Source of the DNA: Silene conica
Taxonomy: Eukaryota; Streptophyta; Magnoliopsida; Caryophyllales; Caryophyllaceae
NCBI GenBank assembly: GCA_029255685.2
Contig: CM055313.2
Coordinates: forward strand, 27,257,079-27,321,078
Direction of reading: 5' to 3'
Length of the DNA: 64,000 bases
Shown here: piece after piece, positions 48,691 through 60,080 of the stretch
Layout: the number at the start of each line of letters is the position of its first letter
Position numbering within the stretch: position 1 is the first letter of the stretch
The notes under the pieces: generated by a model
Seen by the model: the letters and a program-made list of their open reading frames with translations, nothing else
Told to the model about the DNA's origin: nothing
The model's database searches: none
Translations under genes and position numbers: made by a program

Positions 48691-50167
48691 TGAAGAGTCT
48701 ATTGATATAATATACTCAAGAAGGGGGGGTTGAATTGAGTATGCCTTCTTCTTAAATCTTCTTCGATGTGTGTATGGTTGTATGAAGATCTTCGAGTAGA
48801 GCAAATAATAAAGAGAGACACAATATTTTTGAAGTGGTTCAGTCTCACACTTTGAGACCTACGTCCACTATTCTCGATTAATAAAATTAGTACCAACTCT
48901 GGATTACAATTTTATCAACCCTACTCGTGCGACTTTGATGTTAGTCACAACTCAATCTAGATACCGTTAAATATCTAGCTACGACAAATACCGTTAAATA
49001 TTTGTCTTACAATGAGTACCGCTAAATACTCGTTCTATCTTACGTAAATAAGATAAAGTCTTCAATGTTTTCTTGGTGTCACAATCTTGAATGAATAAGA
49101 TCAATGCTTGAGCACTTGAATCTTGAATCGGATATGACAATGAAAAGCTCGAACTTGAAGAATATGAACGGCGGTTTTTCTCTCTCGATATGCGTGTATA
49201 TGTGTGTGTGTGTTTCGTATGTTTTAATGTATCATGGTAGTCTATTTATATAGAATATGTATCTAGGTAATTTAAACCCTAGATGATTTAGGAACATTAC
49301 TTAAACTAGAATACTAGTCTTTTAGTAATACTACCTTAAATCTAATCTTAATATATTTAGGAAAGATTTAATAATATACTATATGTATTATATAAGGAAT
49401 CAATTTCCTAATTCATATTTAGAAAAGATCTTTATATAATAAACAATTAGTATTCTTATTAAATCAACTTCCTAAACCATGTCAAAGATAATAAAATATA
49501 TTACCATAATATAATCTTAGTTTGTTTAGGATATTAAATAAATACATAATATTTATTTAAGTAATCCTTACACGACTTATGGTAATTGTGTCATATTACA
49601 CGTTTCCCAAAGTCGAAACATACTATATTTAGATTATATATTTTTGACAATTAAAATCATATAAAAATCCTTAGTTTAAATAAATAATTATCTCATAAGA
49701 CAATTATTTATTCCTTATTTAACTTAAAGATATTTTATATAATCCTATTAAGATTAACAATTCTATTTATTAAAATAAAATACCAGTTAAACACTAATTC
49801 TTCACGACACTAATATAGAAACAATTGTTTCAGCTCAAACACATATATATTCCGATCATTTCTTCATGATATAGAGTTATAGCTACGGGCTATAACTAGG
49901 ATCAATCTTGTACTAGAGCTATAGTTGATGAATATAACTTTAGTTCATTATGCGCGCTTGAGTTCTTCTATCAATCTTCGACTTAGTCAATTCATTGACT
50001 AACATGCTTGAATCTTTTATACTTGATTGATTAGATCTTCTTACTAATGTTCTGTACACTTAGCACACGATTATACATACGAGTATATAATATATAAATA
50101 GCTAGACTTGTCATTATCAAAACATAAACATATATACTATATATATATTTGAATATATGGTTCAACA
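48691..50167 (-). repeat. Element C 5' LTR
   Basis: 1477 bp, partner of 38724-40212, with a 7-G run at 48723-48729 and the GTTATAGC hairpin at 49876-49896. On the minus strand a TATA-like 'tatataaatagac' lies near 49240. Confidence 0.95.
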
Positions 50168-50172
50168 CAATT

Positions 50173-50755
50173 ATATCAACTCGTAATAAGCATCACTTAC
50201 ACATTTCATGTCATAACATGAATCATAATATATTTCCCCTACCTCAATTGCAGAAGGACAACTGAACAGCCGCTAGAAATATTCCACCTCGAACTCGGAT
50301 CCTATACATAGTACTTAAATTAAATTCTACCCGAACAACCAAGCATCACTTAAAATTACTTGACCATGCTCATAGCTACAAACTAATTACACATTTATAG
50401 ACATGCTCATTTAAATTTACTAATTATAAACTTACCATTTATAGATATACCAATTATAGCAGGAAATCAAATCACCAATTATCATTAAATGTATAACAAT
50501 AACAATATATGTAATTAGTAGCCATCACAATAATAATTTATAATATTAATAACCATAAATTACAAATATTATGATTAATAACAACAACATATATAACATA
50601 TTAACGTTAAACACTACTTACTAATTAGTAGCAAGAAATCCAACGACCAAATATTATTTGATTAACAAAAATAAAAATATGGGTGATTAATGATAAAACA
50701 ATTTTCATTAACAAGTATCTTAACAATAACAATGCTAAACATAGATATAATACCA
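50173..50755 (-). repeat. Element E left arm, inner part
   Basis: The inner 583 bp of the left arm, inverted with respect to 52383-52965. The similarity stops at about 50755 in 'ataccaa'. Confidence 0.85.
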
Positions 50756-50779
50756 ATAACATCACTAATCACACCATTA

Positions 50780-50814
<35 letters not shown>

Positions 50815-52382
50815 CATAATACTAATCACCCATAATAAAATAATAATAGATAGTTATAATAATAATAATACACCATGATTAACAAGATAATAACAATGAC
50901 CACAAGAACTCACGCAAAACAGCCCTTCAAACTTTCAGACCCCTCGACACCAAGCCCCCCTGACAGCCCCTAAACACGGCCCTATCAACCACCCCAACCG
51001 TGCCTACACCACCACCAATCCACGGTAGCTGCCACCAATGCGCCATGGCGCATCCATTGACACCACCCACAACCCCTGACTCGTCCCCGACAACCCTCGA
51101 CACCAGCCACAAACACCCTAACAGAAACCGACATGTACAATTACAAACCTGCACTTTTCTCACCCCCTTCTATAACCAGCCCCTACTACTTCCTAACACC
51201 GCCATAACCACAACCAGTCACCACCCTAGATACCTCACACCACCCTCGAGCCCCTGGTGAAAACTCCAGCCATTGTCACCATCTCAACCCCTAGAACAAC
51301 CGCTCAAAACTCCTGCCCCAACCCGCGAACAGCAGCAGTCCATACTACCGCTGCAGACACCCAAAACGAAAGCCACTATAACACCACCACGACACCCCAT
51401 ACACCACCATAAAAACCACCACCCAAGCACCCCGACTACCACCAATACAGGTACCCTAACACCCAGCACAGCCATGACCAGAAACTAAATTGAATAAAGG
51501 CTTAAACACACCTGCTCGTGACTCTGTTTCGAAACAATAAGAAAACGTGATCTGAAAGGCCACAAAAACCACCGTGACTAGTGGTCCTAGGCGGTCAAAG
51601 GTGGCACGACTATGGTCAAGATACATCTTCTAACATCATAGATCATTAATACACGGAAAGATCAAGACCAACACTACGTTTAAGCATTGAAAATCACGAA
51701 TTGAAACTAAACTAGAAAACTGGAAAACAGAGAGAAGGTTGCGTGTACTCACCTTCAGATGCAAAACGAACCACCAACGACAACCTTAAACCACAGTGTA
51801 ACCCCTCCTCCCTGTTCTATGATGTGGCGGCAGTAAGTTTATGTGGAGGTGTGAGGCGTTGTAGGGTTAGGGTTAGGGTTTCGAGACCCTTTTATGTAGA
51901 GAGGCAGATAGAATTTGTTGAGGTTGTGTACGTATGGGCTGCTGTGTCGAGTTGGGCTAGTACAACCTTGATACGCATTTCGAGGCCCAAGTGATACTCT
52001 AGCACGCATTCCTAGACTTTGTAGCACGATTAGAACGAGACTCGACAACTAAATACCCGCACTCAAAGCTTCATTCATAAAGTATAAACACTTAACCGAT
52101 ATCTCAAATAATTAAATGCTAATCACATATCAAATATCAATAATAAATATTAAAATAGAATAGCATAAGATATATAAAATTATGATTTAATATGATTATG
52201 ACTTGAATAAATAAATAAAGAAGTAAATACATAAATAAATAAATAAATAATGGAATTTGAGTATAGACAAGAAGTAAATATAAAATAATCGTAGAAATAT
52301 GATTTATAAAATAATAACCGTTTATGTAAATAAACGTTCTCTTTGAAATACTTGTATAAAACACGGTTTGAAGGGCTGTCAG
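50756..52382 (-). repeat. Element E unpaired LTR body
   Basis: This is the rest of the minus-strand LTR. Its end near 52280-52370 matches the start of the D LTR ('ttattttataaatc' and 'tttctacgattatt' are shared with 24298-24330); the first ~35 LTR bases are absent. It contains a (taa)n run (50780-50814), a CA/CC-rich stretch (50990-51480) and AAAT repeats near 52228-52252. Short ORFs here are low-complexity and not believable genes. Confidence 0.7.
50780..50814. repeat. (TAA)n microsatellite
   Basis: About eleven taa units lie within the LTR body of element E, just outside the inverted arm. Confidence 0.9.
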
Positions 52383-53545
52383 TGGTATTATATCTATGTT
52401 TAGCATTGTTATTGTTAAGATACTTGTTAATGAAAATTGTTTTATCATTAATCACCCATATTGTTATTTTTGTTAATCAAATAATATTTGGTCGTTGGAT
52501 TTCTTGCTACTAATTAGTAAGTAGTGTTTAACGTTAATATGTTATATATGTTGTTGTTATTAATCATAATATTTGTAATTTATGGTTATTAATATTATAA
52601 ATTATTATTGTGATGGCTACTAATTACATATATTGTTATTGTTATACATTTAATGATAATTGGTGATTTGATTTCCTGCTATAATTGGTATATCTATAAA
52701 TGGTAAGTTTATAATTAGTAAATTTAAATGAGCATGTCTATAAATGTGTAATTAGTTTGTAGCTATGAAATTGGTCAAGTAATTTTAAGTGATGCTTGGT
52801 TGTTCGGGTAGAATTTAATTTAAGTACTATGTATAGGATCCGAGTTCGAGGTGGAATATTTCTAGCGGCTGTTCAGTTGTCCTTCTGCAATTTAGGTAGG
52901 GGAAATTTATTATGATTCATGTTATGACATGAAATGTGTAAGTGATGCTTATTACGAGTTGATATAATTGATTATTACTGTACAGTGGATTGTTTTATTA
53001 TTACTGATCACTGTGGAGATCGGGAGGTGTGAAATGGGTCTTGTGATATGGGTCTTGTGATATGGGACTTGTGATATGGCCATGGGAGGTGTGGTGTGAT
53101 GGAGGTGTGGTGTGATGGAGGTGAAGTGGTTGATTGGATGATATGGAATTGGAGGAGGATACTGTTCTATTGTTAATTATGTCTTATCTGTTTTTACCTA
53201 CTCAACCTCGCGGTTGACCCTGTGTATTCGTGTGACACCTACGATGATCCGGAATGGGGAGTAGATTCTACAGGAAAGAGACAGACGAACCAGGTGCTGG
53301 GACGGGAATGTGAGATGCGGACTTGAGACCGACTTAGATCTACATCATATATAGAGTAGTCGTCAGTTATGCTTTTATCTTCTATGTAATCTATGTAACA
53401 ACAAAAGTTTAAATTTTATCGGGTTTTATAAAGTACTTTGGTTGTTTTACTTTGTTATTCACTGCCTCGGATATTCCGAGATGGTAACAGCCCAATTTAC
53501 TGAGGATGTCTTGCTAAAGGCTCCTTAATAAATCGGGGTGTTACA
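52383..53545 (+). repeat. Element E right arm (inverted copy of LTR end)
   Basis: 1163 bp ending ggggtgttaca, the reverse complement of 38144-38723 joined to 50173-50755. It carries the same 'gatgatccggaatggggag' phrase as D (26811-26829). Confidence 0.88.
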
Positions 53546-53550
53546 CTTCA

Positions 53551-54446
53551 AGAGATGCATGCAAAGATCTGGACCGAGTATTGTTGAGTTTTGGTGGTTT
53601 TGACGGAAGGTGGGGGTTCAGGCGAATGGACGGAAGGTTTGCGAGGTTTTGTAGCAACGAAAGTAGGTTTGGTGGAGGTTTTGGGAGTTTTCCTTTTCGC
53701 CATTAGAGAAGGACGAGGGAGGAAGGGGTATAACTTTGGGGTTTAGGATTTGTGGAATGGGTAAGATGGGTAACTGATTGGGAACGGAGGGTAAAAACGT
53801 GTCGCGTGAGTTGATGTGGGCTTGTGGGAATGAGGGTTACGGGTTAAGGGAAATTAAAGGTGGGTCTGGGTGTTTTGAGTTGGGCTTATTTTTTGGTTTG
53901 AGTTTGGGTTTCTTATGAATTAGTTTGGGTGTGTGTGGCACAAGATGGAAGGGTGGGTTATATTTGCCAGCAAAATCAAGCTACGAGTATACAAGATAAC
54001 CATTTTACGCAAAGAACGACTCGATGCTAGTCTTTGAACAACAACCGACTAGAGTAAGCAATTTACATTGAAACTGAAATCATGTGAGACACGTAGAAAA
54101 CACATATGCACAACTCTTCCAAATTAGTCAGTCATGGGAGGAGAATAATTAGGACAAAGACGCTAAGAACTACTATTTAGAAGACCTAATTCTAATCGGA
54201 TTTTCTTAATTTGTTCTCTTGCGAATGGTTTAGTAAAAATGCTAGACAATTGATCTTCAGTTTTGCAAAACTTCAAACACGTGTTCCCTTTTTCGACATT
54301 ATCACGTACAAAAACAAGAAAGTGTTTAAGACCTTTTACCATCATCACATCATCCATGAAATGTGAAAGAGACTTACCGTTTTTGCAAATACCAATTATC
54401 TCACCTTTTTCGTTGTCTCTGAATGTCACATTTCCACCATTGTAAG
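53551..54446 (-). pseudogene. Element F coding remnant: third-ORF start, RNase H tail, protease-side fragment
   Basis: On the minus strand a Lys/Pro/Thr-rich peptide starting MAKRKTPKTSTKP lies just left of 53704, where the third ORF would begin. A ~88-residue frame at 54163-54429 then combines a piece from just after the protease (TFRDNEKGEIIGI, DDVMMVKGLKH) with the end of RNase H (RDNVEKGNTCLKF, FTKPFAREQIKKIRLELGLL). Nearly all of pol between these is absent. The fragments match elements B and C and show that F belongs to the same lineage. It stops at the gtaag site where G inserted. Confidence 0.75.
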
Positions 54447-55433
54447 TGTTGGGGCTGGTGTCCTTGACAGTTAGTACAATGACTTACTAAATCTCTTAAA
54501 GGATCACAAGGGCATACTTCAGTATTATTATCGGTTGATCCACGTTTATCAATAACGGTTGGCTTGCTAGATAAGTTTGACGTTATTGTCATACAAATGG
54601 CGGTGATCAACTGGTCCCTATACGTCACACCTATAGGACACGTTTGAGAGATGTGAAGGTATGAAAATACAGCCACATTTATGCCGGATACGACTAAACA
54701 GTTAGTCAGAGGTATTGACTATTAAATTAGTCAATGAGATGTTGAGATTATTATTTAATACGGATTAAATAATTTTAGCTAATACGGATTACATGTTTAA
54801 TTCGTAAATTAAATATAAACGGTTATATTTAATTAAATATTGTATTCGCGTATTAATATAAACAGTTATATTAATTTGGGTAATTAGACAATATCGTAAT
54901 TTTATCAGACCATTATTAATACATCGACTGCATTAATATCTGATAACACGTGTGCGATTTATAAATAAAACCCGCGAATAATATTTAGCAAATCGGGTCG
55001 AATCATGAACTGGAATAAGATGAGAGTGGAAAAACCCACCCTCACCAAATACCCATTCGGCCGACTCATGAGGTTACAAAGGGAGAGTTGTTCTCCTTTT
55101 GTCAACTACTGGTAATTCATATTTCATAGAATTAGGGTTTTAAGAGCATCTTCCTCCCAAAATCCCAGATCTCACATCAAAACTCACAAAAGCTCTCCCC
55201 ATATTGCAAGGCAATTGGAGAGTATTTCTAGCACACGTGGCATCGTCTCAATCAAGTCTTGGGTGCAAGTTATAGGAGGGAATTTGCTTTAGTTCCTGTT
55301 CTTAGGCCTTTAGCACAAGGACCAAAGGTTGTATTCTTTGCATGTTTTTAATTTTCTTATGACCATAATTCACACCTGTAAAATTCGTTATAATCCTTCA
55401 TGTTTAGGGCGAATACATGCTTTATTCCCCACA
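54447..55433 (+). repeat. Element G 5' LTR
   Basis: The LTR runs from TGTTGGGGCTGG to ATTCCCCACA and matches the element I LTR (61297-62288) in reverse, with roughly 5% difference in the parts compared. Confidence 0.9.
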
Positions 55434-57238
55434 AGTGGTATCAGAGCCAAGGCCACGAAATTTTACTTTTGTGTTTTTCATAAGTTTTCATTAAAAATTT
55501 TTTGAAAATCGTTTTCTGTCGCCGTGTGGGTCGATCGACCTCCTGTTACGGTCGGTCGACCGGCTCCTGCGAGTATTTTCTGTTTCAACAGTTTTTCTTT
55601 TGTGAGAAATCAATCTTATTTTCGATTCTTGTTTACATATTGTTAATTAATCGATATTCTTGGCAATATGTAAACCCTTGTTGCTGTTTAAATTGATTTA
55701 CACGTTTTGAATCAAATGGTAAAAACTTGTTTTGATTTAAAGTGCAGCAATTTTGCGTTTTCAGAAACTCGGTTTCTTGTTTTGTGGTCGGTCGACCTGT
55801 TTGATAGGTCGGTCGACCATAATGCTGTTACAGGAAGTTTTTTTTCTTATCAGGAGGTCGGTCGACCCCGTGTTGAGGTCGGTCGACCTCATCCCTATAA
55901 CAGACGTTTTATTTTTCCCGAAAATAACTTATTTTTATTTTCCCATGGCCTTTATTAATATACTGTATACGGAAATAGTATATTATTTTTGTGAAACGGT
56001 TCACTCTCGCATGATACATATTATTTTAAAACAGTTTAAGATAATGGATTATAAATTTGTTAAAATTAAAGTGGTTAAAACGGTATAATCACTTAATTTT
56101 AATCCCGTAAAGGTGGTTTGGTAAAATTTGTTAATCATAATAACAGTATTATGTCATGAATGAATTTTAATTTTAGTTGATGCATTTTATTTATCGTCTT
56201 GTTGAATGCCTTTTGAATGCTTTCTATAACGTATTTAATTTTGCAAACAGTTGTAACTTAGTGTGGCCTTAGAAGATTGTGTTACCGTAATGATGGAACA
56301 CAGTCTTGTTTGTAATTTTGAGATCTTGTATCTCCGTTTTGGGTTTTTGCCATGTAATTACTTTTGTATTTAAATTAGAATGTAAATAGGGTTACTTTTG
56401 TAATTTAAATTCGTAATTTTGTGAAGACCAAAGACGGAGACCGGATGCTCACTCCTGTTGCAAAGACCAAGATGGAACATCAAGACAAGCTTCTAGGGTC
56501 CAACAGTGGATTCCAAAGTTGTTTTTGTGTTTATTTTGGTAGGATTGGCCACACTAGGACTTTTATTTACGTTTATCGCAATTATTTTATGCTTTCATTG
56601 ATAATAGCTTGCATCATATTCCGCCTAAAACCAAACCACCTACAACATGCCTGAAAACTGACTCATGTAGAGGTTACGCGTTAGTTTTCTGTGACAATAC
56701 AGATGTCACATGTCACATGCAAAGCCATCACTTTATTTCACTCATTCACGTATATGCTAGATATTAGTTCACTTAAAATGGATAAATATAAGTTGATGGG
56801 GTCTTCCTCGTATAACCAAATATTGAGACTAGTCTTTATAAATCAGACTCCCATGAATCCCTTCTTCATCGGTAGGCATAATATGACCCCTTCTACGTCG
56901 GTTAAGTGGGAACATATGATTTATTTTATCTCAACGTCGTGGTCACTCGATACTATCTAGCGACTATGATGGACTAATAGATAGGATTTACTGAAATCTA
57001 TCGACCAAGAGTTTCAACGGTGGAATTAGCCAAGCTGTAGGCTTATCAATATACGGAAATTGAGTCTTGGGATCGTTTATATAATTCTTGAGGGAGATCA
57101 ATTATATAAATGCATGAGTCTACGAGTTTAAATACAATTTAAAATAGACTTAAATCACAACAAGGAGTTGCTTATATGGTTTTGTTTTTATCTTCTCTTT
57201 CAGTGTAGAACACGATCATTTAAACTGCTGTATATCTA
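55434..57238 (+). other. Element G untranslated leader with palindromic modules
   Basis: This 1.8-kb leader has no supported coding sequence. It carries three 12-9-12 modules: 55529-55561, 55786-55818 and 55856-55888, each made of two GGTCG(G/A)TCGACC units with exactly nine bases between. The same module type occurs in the unrelated gypsy element A. Confidence 0.8.
55436..55448 (+). promoter_or_regulatory. Primer binding site of element G
   Basis: TGGTATCAGAGCC lies two bases after the LTR, complementary to initiator tRNA-Met. Confidence 0.9.
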
Positions 57239-58118
57239 ATGGCTGGTGAAGACCCAATGCCAAGTGCCAAGCTAGCACGTGAATCCTGGCTAAAAGCCTT
57301 CATGGACTCCATGAATCAGTCTACTAGAATCAGGAATGATGGGTCAAACTTCTCTGACTGGGAGGCAGCACTACGGAATGCTGCCATTGCTGACGGAAAA
57401 CTCAAGTACTTAACTGAGCCCATTCCGGCACACCCAGGAACTGGAGCTAGAGCTAACGAAGTTCGCGCTCATAACGACTTCGTCATGGAAGCGGGTGCGA
57501 TAAAGAACGTACTCATCGATGCAATGGAATCCAATTTGCAAAGACGCTTCATCACCCATGGTGCAAACAAGATTTTCACCACGCTCTCTAACGAATTCTC
57601 GAAAGCTGCGAGAATCGTTTCTTATGAGCATACCTGTCGCTTCTTTGAGGCGAAACTCCAGTAGGACCAAGCGGTTAGCCCACATATTCTCAACATGATT
57701 GAAAATATCGAGAAACTGGAGGCCCTTAACTGCAAGATCAGTGAGAACATAATCGTTGATCGAATGCTTCATTCGCTTCATGATGGGTTCGCCCTCTTCA
57801 GGGCCAACTATTACATGAACGGCATGAAGAAGACTCCTCATGAGCTCCACTCCCTTCTCGTACAGACCGAGAAGGACCTGAAATTAAGTGAGAGCGTGAA
57901 GCAGGATGTTCTCATGATCTCAAGCAAGGGTAAGGGTAAGGGGAAAGCTAAAGCTCAGGCCGACCTAGCGGTAGGTAAGCCCAGGTTCAAGAAACCAGGA
58001 TTTGCTAAGAGTGGGCCCGGTGAGTCAAACAACTCACAGGGCAAGACAAAGAGCAAGGATACTAGCATGGAATGACACCATTGCCACAAGACTGGGCATT
58101 GGAGGCGCTCATGCCCCG
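57239..58118 (+). pseudogene. Element G gag with zinc knuckle
   Basis: The frame starting MAGEDPMPSAKLARES carries the copia gag domain (LKAFMDSMNQSTRIR, NFSDWEAALRNAAI, VLIDAMESNLQRRFI, HGANKIFTTLSNEF). A basic GKGKGKAKAQ stretch and a CCHC knuckle of the CHHCHKTGHWRRSC type lie near 58075-58120. Lightly broken. Confidence 0.83.
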
Positions 58119-60080
58119 TGTATCGTGTGGACATTAAGGCAGGCCGCATTATTCCTGTTGGTATGTCTTCTTCTTCTTTTATTCACATGATTGAGATTAA
58201 CCATGCAAGTTACGGAACTTGGGTACTAGATACTGGTTGTGGTTCTCATCTATGTAATCATGTGCAGGGCCTCCGAAACCAAGAACCCCTCATCAAGGGT
58301 GAGGTTGATCTGCGTGTCAGGAATGGAGCACGTGTTGCTGCAGTCTCGAGGGGAACATACGTGATCCAGCTCCCAAGTGGATTCGAGTTATCTTTATATA
58401 ACTATTATTATGTTCCTAGTTTGTCCAAAAACATTATTTCAGTTTCTGCACTTGACAAACTTGGTTTTTCATTTGTGATAGAAAATAAAAGTTGTATTTT
58501 CTCATTACACAATATGATTTATGGCAAGGCAGTTTCCATGAATGGAATTTATGTTTTAGATCAAACCACCGAGATATTACATGTGAATAACAAGAGATTA
58601 AAGGTAGGTGACAAAGATCAAACTTATCTACGGCATTGCCGTATGAGACACATAAATGAGAAACGCGTAAAACAGCTCATACAGAATGGAGCTATCTCGG
58701 CCTTTGATTTCGAATCATATGGCACGTGTGAATCATGTCTCATCGGTAAGATGACTCGTATTTCCTTCAAAGGTGTTGGAATGCGCGCTGCCGACCTATT
58801 AGGACTCATACATACGGATGTATGTGGCCCTATGTCGATCAACGCATGAGAAGGCTATAGGTATTTCATCACTTTCACGGATGATTTGAATAGATATGGC
58901 TATGTCTACTTAATGAAACATAAAAGTGAATCCTTTGACAAGTTCAAAGAATACCAGAATCGGGTACAGAACCAACTGGGAAGAAAGATTAAAGCACTAC
59001 GTTCTGATCGTGGTGGTGACTATCTTTCACACGAGTTTGATCAACACCTTAAAGACTATGGTATCGTTCTACAGTTAACTCCACCTGGAACACCACAATT
59101 AAATGGTGTGTCCGAACGGAGAAATCGAACTCTACTTGATATGGTTCGATCCATGATGAGTCACACCGTTGTGCCTGATTCATTGTGGGGCTATGCTCTT
59201 TTGTCAGCCGCTCTAATTCTTAACCGAAGTCCGTCTAAAGCTGTTGACAAGACTCCATATGAATTATGGAAGGGAACGTTCCCTAACTTGTCCTATATTC
59301 GGGTTTGGGGCTGCGAGGCTTATGTAAAGTGGAGACACGAGGATAAGCTCGGCCCGCGATCGGTCAAGACATACTTTATAGGCTATCCAAAGGGAACTTT
59401 TGGTCATTAATTCTACTCGCCAACCGAACAGCGTGTTTTTGTTGCGGCTAGTGCGACGTTCTTAGAGAAAGAATTTCTCGAGAACAAGTCGAGTAATAGA
59501 ACCTTCGATTTATCGGAGATTCAAGAACCAAATACCGAGCAACCATTGGAGGAAACAAATCCTTCAACCGAGGCTGGGGTAGATATTCTTGAGGAACCTA
59601 GGAGGTCGGGAAGAGTCTCTATTCCTCCGGACATATACATTGGTATGGTCGAGAAACATGATATAGATGACGTCTTACTCCTAGAGGGTAATGAACCCAC
59701 AATCTATAAAGGTGCCATGACTAGTTCTGACTCAAAGCTATGGCTAGATGCCATGCAATCCGAGATGGACTCTATGTATGAGAACAACGTGTGGGATCTT
59801 GTGTACCTACCTGCAAAGGTACGTCCCCTTCAATGCAAATGGCTTTACAAGATAAAGCATGCCGTAGAAGGACAACAAGATATCCACAAGGCAAGCCTAG
59901 TTGCTAAAGGTTTCACTCAAGTGCCAGGCTTGCACTACGATGAGATCTTTGCACCCGTAGTCATGCTACGTTCCATTCGGATTATCTTAGCGATCGCCGC
60001 ATTTCATCACGATTATGCAATCTGGCAAATGGACGTTAAAACCGCCTTCTTAAACGGTTATTTGGAGGAAGAGTTGTACA
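58119..60080 (+). pseudogene. Element G pol, protease to mid-RT
   Basis: The protease motif (WVLDTGCGSHLC) lies near 58215. The GAG-pre-integrase region (YLRHCRMRHINEKRV, SCLIGKMT) lies at 58620-58770. The integrase core (HTDVCGPM, RSDRGGDYLS, NGVSERRNRTLLD) lies at 58810-59160. The RT start ([39 protein letters not shown]) lies at 59740-60080. The rest is removed from view by element J. Broken in several places. Confidence 0.88.

Larger units (their letters stand above)
38724..50167 (-). mobile_element. Element C: SIRE-type Ty1/copia, nearly whole
   Basis: Perfect duplications caatt flank the element (38719-38723 and 50168-50172). LTRs are 38724-40212 and 48691-50167. On the minus strand it has PBS, gag, pol, third ORF and polypurine tract, the same layout as element B. 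Pol from the protease-integrase border through RNase H is one open frame of over 1000 codons, and the third ORF is open for 506 codons. About two breaks lie in the gag/protease part. The LTRs differ by about nine substitutions and a few length changes (0.6%), so it is a recent insertion. Confidence 0.95.
38144..53545 (-). mobile_element. Element E: gypsy LTR with inverted copy of its own end, interrupted by C
   Basis: Perfect duplications cttca flank the element (38139-38143 and 53546-53550). Without element C it is 3953 bp. From 38144 inward it reads as the reverse complement of an LTR related to D, down to about 52382. From 52383 to 53545 the last 1163 bp of the LTR is repeated in the opposite orientation. 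Both outer ends are therefore the same LTR 3' terminus (GTGTTACA outward). The two arms are each 1163 bp once C is removed and differ by roughly 2-3% in sampled parts. No coding sequence. Confidence 0.85.
12991..54446 (-). mobile_element. Element F: old SIRE-type Ty1/copia remnant, host of later insertions
   Basis: Pieces of one minus-strand element are spread across the window: LTR 12991-14073, 3' non-coding part 14074-14934, then 37560-38143, then 53551-54446, separated by elements B, E and G. The LTR end motif (ccccct then about 30 bases to CA), the 'gacttgccatcatcaaagg' polypurine region and pol phrases like those of B and C place it in the SIRE lineage. Its pol is largely deleted and the remainder lies beyond later insertions or outside the window. 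It is the oldest layer here. Confidence 0.75.
54447..60080 (+). mobile_element. Element G: Ty1/copia, Angela-like, 5' part
   Basis: A 987-bp 5' LTR (54447-55433) is followed by a Met PBS, a 1.8-kb leader, gag and pol up to the middle of the RT, where element J interrupts it at 60081. The left target copy is probably gtaag (54442-54446). The integrase phrase 'PPGTPQLNGVSERRNRTLLD' is typical of Angela/Tork-type elements; lineage is tentative. About four breaks lie in the coding part; the 3' end is outside the window. Confidence 0.85.

Noticed and set aside
50927-51488. Pro/Thr/His-rich ORFs in element E
   Set aside because: Low-complexity CA/CC-rich LTR sequence with open frames on both strands; no domain seen.
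51863-51880. GGGTTAGGGTTAGGG telomere-like run
   Set aside because: Only about three units, and the plant telomere repeat is TTTAGGG; it lies inside the E LTR body.
54163-54429. Independent small gene of 88 codons
   Set aside because: Its two halves match separate parts of SIRE pol; it is a remnant of element F.
56421-56960. ORFs of 77 and 89 codons in the leader of element G
   Set aside because: No similarity to gag or any family I know; they lie in an untranslated leader and have unremarkable composition.
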